64,000 bases of DNA from Fulvivirga sediminis (GTDB taxonomy: Bacteria; Bacteroidota; Bacteroidia; Cytophagales; Cyclobacteriaceae), in the NCBI RefSeq assembly GCF_016757215.1, contig NZ_JAESIY010000011.1:1-64000 (forward strand), in the 5' to 3' direction. The notes under the pieces were generated by a model. That model searched no databases. It worked only from the letters and a program-made list of their open reading frames with translations, and was not told where the DNA came from. Of this stretch, positions 26,311-34,692 are shown piece by piece; the stretch's first letter is position 1; the number at the start of each line of letters is the position of its first letter. Position numbers and translations under genes: made by a program.

Positions 26311-27063
26311 TCAAGGTGTAAGCAGATATTTAGCTTTATTTTCAAGAATTATCGTTTCCAACTGTTTGGCATTATTCAGGTTTGCTCCTGTGACTAAGGT
26401 GTATATATGACCTGCGGTGGTAGTTAATTTAAATTCTGATACCGTAATATCCCCTTTTGAGACTCGGTAGGTGTGATTTCCTTCCTTTATTTTTTTTATA
26501 TCTGTAACATGTGGGTAAGGTATTTCTTCAAACAATTTAGATTCCTCTTTCTTCAAACTTAATAAAGTGGAAGATGGGTTAATATTGACAAAACGTACGT
26601 ATGCAGCACTAGTGCTTCCATCATAGTTATCTCTTAACATATACCATTGGGGCAAAAAGTTATTGTCATCCTTAGTTTCTCCACCTAATAATTTCTTCAA
26701 TTTAAATAATGTGGTCTGCTGATTCGTCTCTATTTTGTCAGAAAGCATACCTGCAATCACCAGCGTGTAAAAGCCTTTTGCTCCCATAACAAATTCTTTT
26801 TCAAGTACTTTCTTGTTTTTTATGATGAGAGAAAATCTATAATGTTGAGGGGTGAGTTTAATGTAATTTATTGACTCACCATAGTCCATTTTAATGACTT
26901 TCTGTTGTCCGTTTTCCAGGTTAGTTACGGAAAGTTCAGCTGTGGGAGCTTCCAGGAAATTTACAAGCCTGAAATGAGCATAGTGATCTTGGGCTTGAGC
27001 ATTCATAAACGGAAAAGAAGTAACTAGGGCTATAAGTAGGATAATAAGGTTATTTCTTCTCAT
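26311..27063 (-). CDS. Secreted protein with two DUF4397-like repeats
   Basis: The 250-residue protein has a signal peptide ending near NAQAQ (about residue 25). Two similar beta-sandwich halves follow: HYAHFRLVNFLEAPTAELSV and, after a linker, AAYVRFVNINPSSTLLSLKK. Each is completed by a strand like HIYTLVTGAN or GFYTLVIAGM. This matches the DUF4397 pattern. It overlaps the end of the APC transporter gene by 14 bp and so belongs to its operon. The role is unknown; a periplasmic or surface accessory is likely. Confidence 0.65.
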   Translation of the reverse strand: MRRNNLIILLIALVTSFPFMNAQAQDHYAHFRLVNFLEAPTAELSVTNLENGQQKVIKMDYGESINYIKLTPQHYRFSLIIKNKKVLEKEFVMGAKGFYTLVIAGMLSDKIETNQQTTLFKLKKLLGGETKDDNNFLPQWYMLRDNYDGSTSAAYVRFVNINPSSTLLSLKKEESKLFEEIPYPHVTDIKKIKEGNHTYRVSKGDITVSEFKLTTTAGHIYTLVTGANLNNAKQLETIILENKAKYLLTP

Positions 27064-28339
27064 TATTTTTCGAATTATTGATTTTAGCTAATATGGCTGG
27101 TCTTCCGAATATGATAATGGCTCCCAAGCCAGCTAGTAGGGCAAGGCTTAAAGGGTTAATAATGGCTAGCCGGGCGGTAAGTATAATCAGCACAATTCCT
27201 CCTACGATCATCCCTGTTATGGGAATCCATCTGTTTTTGTTAAGCTTTTTTACTGCGATATAGTTGACTGAGAGGAAAGTAAATAGGAAAATTAATGACG
27301 CAGCTTCTACCAAAGTAGATAGTGAACCTAAAATGGCCAGTAGAGCAGCCAGTATTCCGATAACTATTACTGAGCGATCAGGCACGTCATTACTGTTTTT
27401 ATGGTCAAAGAAAGAAGGCATCTCTCCATCTTCAGCTACTCTGGCAGTTAACTTAGCAGTTGAAAATAGAGTAGAGTTAATAGCAGCCGATGTAGCGAGA
27501 CCTGCAGCTATTATTATCATTATAAAACCAGGTTTTCCCAATCCTTCTTTTGCTGCTACTGCCAGAGCCACTTGTTTTTCATCTATAGTGGTAAGAGCTC
27601 CGGCTAGTATTACAGCACCTAGTGCCACAATAATGTAAATCAATATAACAAAAGCTACTCCTGATATTACTGCTGGGAATAGCTTTTTCTTGGGATCTTT
27701 GATCTCATCATACTCATAAGTAAGTAGTTGAAAGCCCTCGTAAGAAACAAAAATAGCTGCTGCTCCAATGGGAGCACTCCACGCACTTTTGGGTTCTGCG
27801 CCTGCCATTAATTGTAAAGAATCCCACTGAGTAAGGCCATATATGGCAAGAATAAGAAGGGCAATGAGATTAGCCCAAACGATAATGATTTCTACAATGG
27901 CTAACTTGCCAGCCCCCATAAGGTTAAGGAAAATCATTAAAGCAACTATGCCAATAGCTAATACACGAGTAAGCCATGGGCCAGCATTAAAAGCAAAAGT
28001 AACGTAATGACCGAAGGCAAATGCATAAAGAGCTATAGTTAAAACATAGCCTATAACCAAAAGCCAAGAGAGGCTTCCTGCAACGCCATTAAGGTTAATG
28101 TCACGTAAATACTCAAAAGCGCCACCGCTTTCTTCAAACTTATTAGCCAATTTTACATAGCTGTAAGCAGAGGTTATTGCTATTACTCCAGCTATTGCAA
28201 AACTTAGCCAAGACCACTGCATAGCTACTGCTACTACTACTCCTAAGGCAGTGTATATACCACCACCCACCATTCCTCCTACAGTAAGAGACCAGACAGA
28301 GGCAAATCCTAGATTGCCTCCTTTGGATGAATTACTCAT
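27050..28339 (-). CDS. APC-family amino acid/polyamine permease
   Basis: The 429-residue protein has twelve hydrophobic segments and the APC start GFASVWSLTVGGMVGGGIYT, where the GGGIY loop forms the substrate site in the LeuT fold. A second conserved stretch is IFVSYEGFQLLTYEYDEIKD. It should exchange or import amino acids or polyamines. It sits between the copper-binding protein gene (12 bp upstream) and the DUF4397 gene (14-bp overlap), forming a three-gene minus-strand operon. The substrate is not predictable. Confidence 0.85.
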   Translation of the reverse strand: MSNSSKGGNLGFASVWSLTVGGMVGGGIYTALGVVVAVAMQWSWLSFAIAGVIAITSAYSYVKLANKFEESGGAFEYLRDINLNGVAGSLSWLLVIGYVLTIALYAFAFGHYVTFAFNAGPWLTRVLAIGIVALMIFLNLMGAGKLAIVEIIIVWANLIALLILAIYGLTQWDSLQLMAGAEPKSAWSAPIGAAAIFVSYEGFQLLTYEYDEIKDPKKKLFPAVISGVAFVILIYIIVALGAVILAGALTTIDEKQVALAVAAKEGLGKPGFIMIIIAAGLATSAAINSTLFSTAKLTARVAEDGEMPSFFDHKNSNDVPDRSVIVIGILAALLAILGSLSTLVEAASLIFLFTFLSVNYIAVKKLNKNRWIPITGMIVGGIVLIILTARLAIINPLSLALLAGLGAIIIFGRPAILAKINNSKNNEKK

Positions 28340-28351
28340 AACTTAGCTTTT

Positions 28352-28681
28352 TTAGGCAGCCACGGCATTCAAATGCTCCTCACATAATTCAGCACAAGCT
28401 CTGCAGGCAGAGGCGCATATTTGGCAGTGGTCGTGGTCATGCTTAGCACATTCTTTAGCACAGTCAGTGCATACTTCTTTACAGAGCTGTAAAGCGGCTT
28501 CTGTGTATTCAGAATTGCCCGAAATATAAGCCGCAGTAAGAGAGCAGATAGCTGCACAGTCTCTGTCAGTTCTGATGCATTTAATCATGGCTTTAACATT
28601 TTCTTCTCCCAGGCAAGCGTCAGCACAGTTATCACAAGCGATAGCACATTCAGATAATTTTTTTAATAATTCGGTATTCAT
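28352..28681 (-). CDS. Four-helix bundle copper-binding protein (Csp/DUF326 type)
   Basis: The 109-residue protein contains 16 cysteines, nearly all in CxxC or CxxxC spacing (for example CAIACDNCADAC, then CKEVCTDCAKEC, and CQICASACRACAELC), plus an HDHDHC patch. This is the hallmark of the copper storage protein family, where cysteines lining a four-helix bundle hold many Cu(I) ions. No signal peptide is present, so it is the cytosolic type. It is the first gene of the operon with the APC carrier and DUF4397 protein and likely buffers copper. Confidence 0.9.
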   Translation of the reverse strand: MNTELLKKLSECAIACDNCADACLGEENVKAMIKCIRTDRDCAAICSLTAAYISGNSEYTEAALQLCKEVCTDCAKECAKHDHDHCQICASACRACAELCEEHLNAVAA

Positions 28682-28854
28682 AATATTTCAGGTTTTCTTA
28701 GTTCATTTTTAAAAGTGTAATGTATACACATGGATGCCATGGCAAGTCTTGTACCTAATGTTCTAAGTCTCTTTAAAGGCCGATTTAAGGAGTTATCCTA
28801 GGGAAAGGATTCTACAGTTGGGGGAGATTTGTGCCAAATGGGTGTGAGGAAAAT

Positions 28855-28888
28855 AAAAAAAGAGGCTGATAGCATCAGCCTCTTTTTA
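28855..28888. terminator. Bidirectional terminator
   Basis: AAAAAGAGGCTGAT (28857-28870) and ATCAGCCTCTTTTT (28874-28887) form a 14-bp stem with a 3-nt loop, A-tract on one side and T-tract on the other. It ends the minus-strand gene at 28910-29290. Confidence 0.88.
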
Positions 28889-28909
28889 TGCATTAATAAT
28901 TAAGTGGAC

Positions 28910-29290
28910 TTATATTTTTATAAGTTCTGCCGAAATGCTGTATTTAGTCACCAAATCCTTGGTAAACTTCATAGCTCCATGCGGCACGAATATTTGAAAG
29001 GCACCGTCTTTAATTGTGGCCATAGTGGATAATAATTTCCACTTATTCACTAGTTTCTGTGTGTCTTTCACTTTGTTTGACAGTTCAAAGTATGCTTTTT
29101 TCCCAGATTTACTTTTCGCAGTGATATCAGGAATAAATACGTCGTTGTTGTTTTGATTAACAAGTTTTGCTGGCGTATCAAATTCTGGTAAATCTGCTCT
29201 GATATTTTCAAAGCCCAGATTTTCTACTTTTTCAACTGCCATTTCTAATTTTTCCTGATATCCTGTTTTTTCTCTGTTTTGTTTTAGCAT
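28910..29290 (-). CDS. Hypothetical protein, possible nuclease-like fold
   Basis: I start at 29290, which gives 126 residues; the frame extends to 29314 but the first eight residues add nothing. The body is soluble with a strand-rich core: FIPDITAKSKSGKKAYFELS followed by KLVNKWKLLSTMATIKDGAF. The pattern D-x(n)-E-x-K around residues 57-72 is reminiscent of PD-(D/E)xK folds, where a conserved Asp and Glu lie on adjacent strands, but similarity is too weak to claim activity. It is monocistronic with its own terminator. Confidence 0.5.
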   Translation of the reverse strand: MLKQNREKTGYQEKLEMAVEKVENLGFENIRADLPEFDTPAKLVNQNNNDVFIPDITAKSKSGKKAYFELSNKVKDTQKLVNKWKLLSTMATIKDGAFQIFVPHGAMKFTKDLVTKYSISAELIKI

Positions 29291-29380
29291 AAAGTCTGTT
29301 TTTTTGTTGCACACTGCTTAATAGATAACAAAAAAAACTGACAAAATCAAGTTTTTGAACAGATAGTTTATTAAATAATC

Positions 29381-30085
29381 CTATTTTATTTCAAATACCG
29401 CTCTTATTTCGGAATTAATAGTGATGTTTTTGAAATCAAGATTGCTTTGATAGTCCATTTCAGCAGATTCAGATTTCATCATTGCCATAGATCTTCCCAT
29501 AATAGGAGTTGGTGCGTTATAATCAATTTCTTCTATCTCAAGGGCAGAACCTATTTCTTCATCTATTCCAGCTAATAAATATTCAGCTTTTTGTTTAGCC
29601 TCTTTTAATGCTTTTAATTTAAGGTCCTTTCGGTATTCCTCAATTTTTGAGTGAGATACCTCATCAATACCCATGCTGTGTATACCCTCAGGATCTAATT
29701 TGTCTATCAGGTCATTCATCATTTTTACGTTACTAACCTTTAGTCTAAAGCTTTTAGTGGCCATAAAATCATCACTGCGCTTTTTTCTAGGGTCCCAGTT
29801 ATAACCATAGATATTTTCTACTTGCAGGTTTTCCTGAGATAAGCCTATGTTTTTCACAGCTTTCACCAGCTCTGCTTCTAGTTTGTTCATTTCCACTTTT
29901 TTAGACCCATCCTTATATTCTTTTAGGTCAATTCTTACATAAATTTCATCAGGAATGATCTCCATTTTAGCATTTCCTCTTACTTCTATTTTTTTTACAA
30001 GCATACCGTTATTGTTTACCATTTGCTGTGCAAAAGCAGATAGTCCTATAAGTAGCATAAATGAGATTAATGTTGTTCTTTTCAT
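29381..30085 (-). CDS. SIMPL domain-containing protein (DUF541)
   Basis: The 234-residue protein has a signal peptide (LLIGLSAFAQQ) and the SIMPL/DUF541 domain. The characteristic start is KIEVRGNAKMEIIPDEIYVR, followed by the conserved ALKEAKQKAEYLL helix. Members form oligomeric periplasmic or outer-membrane-associated proteins of uncertain role; some affect stress tolerance. It precedes no obvious partner and is separated by about 70 bp from the Gfo/Idh/MocA gene on the same strand. Confidence 0.86.
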   Translation of the reverse strand: MKRTTLISFMLLIGLSAFAQQMVNNNGMLVKKIEVRGNAKMEIIPDEIYVRIDLKEYKDGSKKVEMNKLEAELVKAVKNIGLSQENLQVENIYGYNWDPRKKRSDDFMATKSFRLKVSNVKMMNDLIDKLDPEGIHSMGIDEVSHSKIEEYRKDLKLKALKEAKQKAEYLLAGIDEEIGSALEIEEIDYNAPTPIMGRSMAMMKSESAEMDYQSNLDFKNITINSEIRAVFEIK

Positions 30086-30153
30086 AAGTTATTATTCGTT
30101 GTTTAATAGTATAATGTAATAGGACACCATATTCCATAAAACCGTTTAAACAA

Positions 30154-31302
30154 TTACCAATTTATTTTTACGGTTTCTTTCTTATCTGCTGATTCATAGA
30201 TAGATGTGATTATCTTCATATCTCTTAACCCCATCTCTCCAGGTACTTTTGATTTTTTATTGTTCATTACACACTTGGCAAAGTCATCCATTTGTAATGT
30301 CTGTTGGTTAACAGGAGGGTAAGTGAGTTTTTCTTCACTGGTTTCTCCTTCTATGCCAGAATACGCATAGGCAGGTTTTAATTCCCACCAGCCTTTTTCT
30401 GCTTCCCCGCGAAGGAAGTTAGCCGTATCATAGTAGCTGGTAGTGGCTTCAGCAGTGGCTCCGCCAGGAAATTTTAAAGTAAAGTCAATAGACTGCTCTA
30501 CATCTTTGAAAATATCTGGCCGGGTGACCTCACCATATTTGGCAGATACTTCAATCGGATTTTCACCCATGGTATAAATTGCCCCTTGTAATACATAAAT
30601 ACCAATATCCATCAGAGGCCCACCTCCGGCAAGATCTTGCTTGGCCCTCCACGCATGAGGATCGTTTAGCTTAAAGCTATGAGCTCCAGTTATCTTTTTA
30701 ACTTTTCCATAGACCTCATTTTGTCCCAGTTCGCTAACTTTTAAGTTATAAGGATCAAAATGTAGCCTGTACCCTATAGAAAGATGCACATTATTTTCTT
30801 TGCACGCTGCAATCATTTGTTCACACTCTTCTACAGAAATGGCCATAGGTTTTTCACAAATGACGTGTTTCCCAGCTTTGGCAGCTCTTATGGTATATTC
30901 GGCATGCATAAAGTTAGGGAGTACTACGTATATAATGTCAATATCATCATTATTGGCTATCTCATCATAGTTTTCATAGTTATAGACATTTTCTTTTGGT
31001 ATGTCATACTTACTCATCCATACTTGTTCCTTACTAGGGGTGCCAGTTACAATACCTGCCAGATGGCAATTTTCTGTTTTTTGCAATGCGGGAGCCAGTT
31101 GGTAAGTGGCATAGTTGCCCAGGCCAACTAGCGCTATACCCAGGCTGTCTTTTTTAGCGGCAGGAGCTTTACCTTCATTACTTTCAGATGGTTTGTTCTT
31201 TCCATTGCAAGCGAGAATAAAAGAAGACCCGAGAGACAGTGCTCCGGCAGCCATAGAACTCTGAATAATAAAATTTCTGCGGTTTTTTGATGTTTTTTTC
31301 AT
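30154..31302 (-). CDS. Gfo/Idh/MocA-family oxidoreductase, Tat-exported lipoprotein type
   Basis: The 382-residue protein begins with a twin-arginine-like signal (KNRRNFIIQ at 6-14) that ends in a possible lipobox, FILACNG (Cys32). The Rossmann domain follows with IALVGLGNYATYQLAPAL, and the family signature EKPMAI appears near residue 150. The C-terminal alpha/beta domain contains GGGPLMDIGIYVLQGAIY. Such enzymes oxidise or isomerise sugars with NAD(P), and exported versions with bound cofactor are known in Bacteroidota. The substrate is unknown. It is divergent from the TetR gene. Confidence 0.86.
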   Translation of the reverse strand: MKKTSKNRRNFIIQSSMAAGALSLGSSFILACNGKNKPSESNEGKAPAAKKDSLGIALVGLGNYATYQLAPALQKTENCHLAGIVTGTPSKEQVWMSKYDIPKENVYNYENYDEIANNDDIDIIYVVLPNFMHAEYTIRAAKAGKHVICEKPMAISVEECEQMIAACKENNVHLSIGYRLHFDPYNLKVSELGQNEVYGKVKKITGAHSFKLNDPHAWRAKQDLAGGGPLMDIGIYVLQGAIYTMGENPIEVSAKYGEVTRPDIFKDVEQSIDFTLKFPGGATAEATTSYYDTANFLRGEAEKGWWELKPAYAYSGIEGETSEEKLTYPPVNQQTLQMDDFAKCVMNNKKSKVPGEMGLRDMKIITSIYESADKKETVKINW

Positions 31303-31343
31303 AGGTTTTAGGTGATTTAGTTGTTGTGAAGCTGAACGTCTGT

Positions 31344-31367
31344 CTTTGTAATTTTGTTTTTACAAAG
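31344..31367. promoter_or_regulatory. Palindromic operator over the TetR-AarF promoter
   Basis: CTTTGTAA (31344-31351) and TTACAAAG (31360-31367) are perfect inverted arms with an 8-nt spacer. They overlap TAATTTTG (31349-31356), which fits the Bacteroidota -7 consensus TAnnTTTG, with TTG at 31324-31326 suitably placed as the -33 element. The site lies 39 bp before the TetR start codon, as expected of an autoregulatory TetR operator. Confidence 0.6.
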
Positions 31368-31405
31368 GCAAAACTTAATCAACATATAAAGCGTTTATTT
31401 AAGAT

Positions 31406-32080
31406 ATGGAAACAAAAGCAAAAAAGACTAAGAAAGCAGCCCCAAAAGCTGATACTGCAGGTAAAATTCAAGAAGCCTATAAGAAACATGTTTTGCTTAA
31501 TGGAGAAATGCCTCCTTCGGTTTTTAAGTTTATGATGGACTTGAAAATGCAAGAAAGCGAATTTTATCTGTATTACGGATCTTTTGCTTCCATAGAAAAT
31601 TCTATTTGGCAGAAATATATAGAGGATACACTGGCCACCTTGCAGCAGGACTCAGTTTACCCTGAATACACGGTAAGAGAGAAGTTACTAGCTTTTTATT
31701 ATACATTAATAGAAGTTCTTAAGCAGGATAGAAGCTTTGTGGTGCATACGCTCAAATCTATAAAGAAATCTCGCGAGCTTGCTCCGGCATTTATTAAAGG
31801 GTTTAAGACAGCATATTTACAATTTATACAGCAATTGGTTCAAGAGGGGATAGATAGCGAAGAGATTGTAAAGAGACCATTGATTTCAGAACGGTATAAA
31901 GATGGGCTTTGGCTACAGTTGTTGTTTGTACTTAGGTATTGGAGTAAAGATGAAAGTGCCAATTTTGCCAATACAGATGCAGCTATAGAAAAGTCAGTAA
32001 ATCTTTCTTTTGAACTCATGGGTAGAGGTCCACTTGATATGATAGTGGATTTTGCCAAGTTTATGTATCAGTCACGATAA
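31406..32080 (+). CDS. TetR-family transcriptional regulator
   Basis: The 224-residue protein has a short lysine-rich N-terminus, then a TetR-like DNA-binding region (residues 20-70: IQEAYKKHVLLNGEMPPSVF, then FYLYYGSFASIENSIWQKYI, the normal recognition-helix position). A helical ligand domain follows. The helix-turn-helix is more divergent than usual. It sits 9 bp before the AarF-like gene, a pairing common in Bacteroidota, and a palindrome overlaps its own promoter, so autoregulation of this two-gene operon is likely. The ligand is unknown. Confidence 0.8.
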   Translation: METKAKKTKKAAPKADTAGKIQEAYKKHVLLNGEMPPSVFKFMMDLKMQESEFYLYYGSFASIENSIWQKYIEDTLATLQQDSVYPEYTVREKLLAFYYTLIEVLKQDRSFVVHTLKSIKKSRELAPAFIKGFKTAYLQFIQQLVQEGIDSEEIVKRPLISERYKDGLWLQLLFVLRYWSKDESANFANTDAAIEKSVNLSFELMGRGPLDMIVDFAKFMYQSR

Positions 32081-32088
32081 TCATTTGA

Positions 32089-33381
32089 ATGAAAGAACAA
32101 ATAAACATTCCTACCTCAAAGGTGCAGCGAGCCAGTAAGTTTATAAAAACAGGGGCGAAGGTAGGTGGTAATTATATAAAGCACTACAGCAAGAAGCTTT
32201 TTGATAAGGACTTAAATAACGATGAGTTGCATCAGGAGAATGCCACTGATATCTACGAGTCTTTGAGTGAATTGAAAGGTAGCGCACTGAAGGTGGCTCA
32301 AATGCTGAGTATGGATAAAAATATGCTTCCAACGGCATACCAAGATAAGTTTTCCATGTCTCAGTATAGTGCACCTCCATTATCGTACCCATTGGTGGTA
32401 AAAACATTTAAACAATACTTAGGCGAATCACCAGAAAAGATTTTCGATTCCTTTACCCGTTCTGCGGTTAATGCAGCCTCTATAGGACAGGTGCACAGGG
32501 CTACTTTAAAAGGAAAAAAGCTAGCGGTTAAAGTGCAATACCCTGGTGTTGCGGATTCTATTAGCTCTGATTTGAAGATGGTAAGGCCCATAGCAGCCCG
32601 AATGTTTAACCTGGGGCGAGCAGAGCTGGAACAGTATATTGAGGAGGTAGAGTCTAAACTAATAGAGGAGACTGATTACGGCTTAGAGTTGGAGCGTTCG
32701 CAGGAGATTACTAAACAGTCTTCACATTTAGAAAATGTGGTGTTTCCAAACTATTACCCTGAGTATTCCAGTGAAAGAATATTGGTGATGGATTGGCTAG
32801 ATGGGCACCATTTAAAAGATTGGATAAGTCATGGGCCTTCTCAGGAGTTAAGAGACAAAGTAGGTCAAGCTTTATGGAATTTTTATGATTTTCAGATCCA
32901 CCAGCTCAAGCAAGTTCATGCAGATCCGCATCCTGGTAATTTCATTATTACTACTACTAATCAAGTAGGAATTATAGATTTTGGCTGCGTGAAAGTAATT
33001 CCTGAAGACTTCTATGAAAAGTATTTCCAATTGATGCGTAGTGATGTGCTTAACGGAGATTTTGATTTGGAAAAACTATTCCTTGATTTGGGATTTTTAG
33101 CTAAGACAGATACCCCTGAGCAGAGATCTTTTTTCATGAAGATATTTGTAGAGCTAATAGATCTTTTAGGGAAGCCTTTTAGGTCTAAAGAATTTGATTT
33201 TGGAGATGATGAATACTTCTCTCAGATATTTGAGGTGGGAGATAGGATGTCAAGAATGAAAGAAATAAGACACTCTAAAACAGCCAGAGGAAATAAGCAT
33301 GGACTCTATGTTAACCGTACTTATTTTGGATTGTATAATTTACTTAATATGCTAAGGAGTAAGATTGTAATATCTTCTTAA
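32089..33381 (+). CDS. AarF/ABC1/UbiB-family atypical kinase-like ATPase
   Basis: The 430-residue protein has the ABC1 signature: KVAQMLS at 68-74 (the KxGQ motif with Ala for Gly), the alanine-rich loop AASIGQVHRATLKG, the Lys strand LAVKVQYPG, the catalytic-loop-like HADPHPGNF and metal-binding IIDFG. These proteins support ubiquinone or lipid metabolism by ATP hydrolysis. No ubiquinone pathway genes are near, so the role is probably in lipid or quinone homeostasis. It is co-transcribed with the TetR regulator and ends at a bidirectional terminator. Confidence 0.9.
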   Translation: MKEQINIPTSKVQRASKFIKTGAKVGGNYIKHYSKKLFDKDLNNDELHQENATDIYESLSELKGSALKVAQMLSMDKNMLPTAYQDKFSMSQYSAPPLSYPLVVKTFKQYLGESPEKIFDSFTRSAVNAASIGQVHRATLKGKKLAVKVQYPGVADSISSDLKMVRPIAARMFNLGRAELEQYIEEVESKLIEETDYGLELERSQEITKQSSHLENVVFPNYYPEYSSERILVMDWLDGHHLKDWISHGPSQELRDKVGQALWNFYDFQIHQLKQVHADPHPGNFIITTTNQVGIIDFGCVKVIPEDFYEKYFQLMRSDVLNGDFDLEKLFLDLGFLAKTDTPEQRSFFMKIFVELIDLLGKPFRSKEFDFGDDEYFSQIFEVGDRMSRMKEIRHSKTARGNKHGLYVNRTYFGLYNLLNMLRSKIVISS

Positions 33382-33419
33382 AGGCACTGGTTCTTTACAG
33401 AGTAAAGTACTATAAATAG

Positions 33420-33463
33420 ACAAAGAGGGCTTCCATATTCAATAAGGCGGCCCTCTTTGTTTT
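33420..33463. terminator. Bidirectional terminator between converging genes
   Basis: CAAAGAGGGC (33421-33430) pairs with GCCCTCTTTG (33450-33459) around a 19-nt loop, with T-tracts on both strands. It separates the AarF-like gene from the DEAD-box helicase gene. Confidence 0.87.
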
Positions 33464-33468
33464 CGAGG

Positions 33469-34581
33469 TTATCTGATTTGTATAAAACTCAGATGTAGTG
33501 CTTTTTCAAGATACCTCAATTGTTTTATTTCAGGTGTAGTTACAATAGCTAATGAAATTCCTTTGTTTCCTGCTCTGGCAGTTCTACCACTTCGATGGGT
33601 ATAATACTCTTCTTTGTCAGGCAGTTCATAATGAATAACAAATGAAAGATCTGGAATGTCAATACCTCTGGCAGCTAGGTCAGTAGCAATAAGTAGTTGA
33701 AGGCTCTCATTTTTGAAGGCTCTCATTACTTTGTCTCTTTCTTTTTGCAAGAGGTCTCCATGAATGGCATCTGCAGCCACATTTTTAGCTATCAGTTGCT
33801 TAGCTACCGTTTTAGTGGCCTTTTTTGTTTTACAGAATATTACTCCTCTATTCCCTTTCTGGGTTTTAAGAAATTCCAGCATCACCTGTAGCTTGTCCGC
33901 CTCTTGAGTTATTACAAACTGGTGTGCTATGTTCTTATTCACCACCTCTTTTTTATTAATCTCAATACGATGAGCGTCGGCGGCCATATGCTGGTTCACA
34001 ATCTGCTTGATACCATGAGGCATGGTAGCAGAAAATAACCATTTGTTTTTTACATCACTCAGAAAGCCAAGAATCTGATCTAGCTCTTTTTTGAAACCCA
34101 TGCTGAGCATTTCATCGGCTTCATCTAGCACTATTGTTTTTACATGCGAAAGATCAACAGCCTTTTTGTTAACCAAGTCAATTAATCGGCCTGGTGTAGC
34201 TACAATAATGTGAGTTGGTCGTTTCAGAGCTGCTATTTGCTTATCTATCTGAGCTCCACCATATACAGCCTCTGTAAAAATCTTATCGGTGTATTTGGTG
34301 AATTTAAATAGCTGCTTAGCTACTTGCTGGCCTAATTCTCTGGTGGGGCACAATATAAGAGCTTGTACTACCTTTTTAGAAGGGTTGATTTTTTGTAGTA
34401 GAGGAAGGCCAAAGGCAGCAGTTTTACCTGTTCCTGTTTGAGCTTGCCCTACCAGATCAGTGTCTCCGGAAAGAAGCACCGGAATTACTTCATTTTGTAT
34501 TTGTGATGGCGTTATTATCCTTAACTCTTCAAGGCCTTTAACGAGCTTAGGGTTTACACCTAGTTCTTTGAAAGTGGTCAA
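33469..34581 (-). CDS. DEAD-box RNA helicase
   Basis: The 370-residue protein has the complete motif series: Q motif near residue 26, motif I AQTGTGKT at 47-54, Ia PTRELGQQV, Ib TPGRLID, motif II DEAD at 153-156, motif III SAT, IATDLAARGID (motif V) and HRSGRTARAG (motif VI). It lacks the basic C-terminal tail seen in RhlE/CsdA-type proteins, so it is a minimal core helicase. It unwinds RNA duplexes with ATP in the cytoplasm, probably in ribosome assembly or mRNA turnover. Confidence 0.93.
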   Translation of the reverse strand: MTTFKELGVNPKLVKGLEELRIITPSQIQNEVIPVLLSGDTDLVGQAQTGTGKTAAFGLPLLQKINPSKKVVQALILCPTRELGQQVAKQLFKFTKYTDKIFTEAVYGGAQIDKQIAALKRPTHIIVATPGRLIDLVNKKAVDLSHVKTIVLDEADEMLSMGFKKELDQILGFLSDVKNKWLFSATMPHGIKQIVNQHMAADAHRIEINKKEVVNKNIAHQFVITQEADKLQVMLEFLKTQKGNRGVIFCKTKKATKTVAKQLIAKNVAADAIHGDLLQKERDKVMRAFKNESLQLLIATDLAARGIDIPDLSFVIHYELPDKEEYYTHRSGRTARAGNKGISLAIVTTPEIKQLRYLEKALHLSFIQIR

Positions 34582-34692
34582 AACAATGTTATTTAAATAT
34601 AGTCTGCAAATGTACTCATTATGATGTTCGGTAACTAGTGTAAATTTTGTGGCGCTAAAAAAGAAATTATTTTTTTAGGATTAAAAGGCATT

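Noticed and set aside
27078-27638. Plus-strand open frames inside the APC permease gene
   Set aside because: They are antisense shadows of a well-supported transporter gene with twelve membrane segments.
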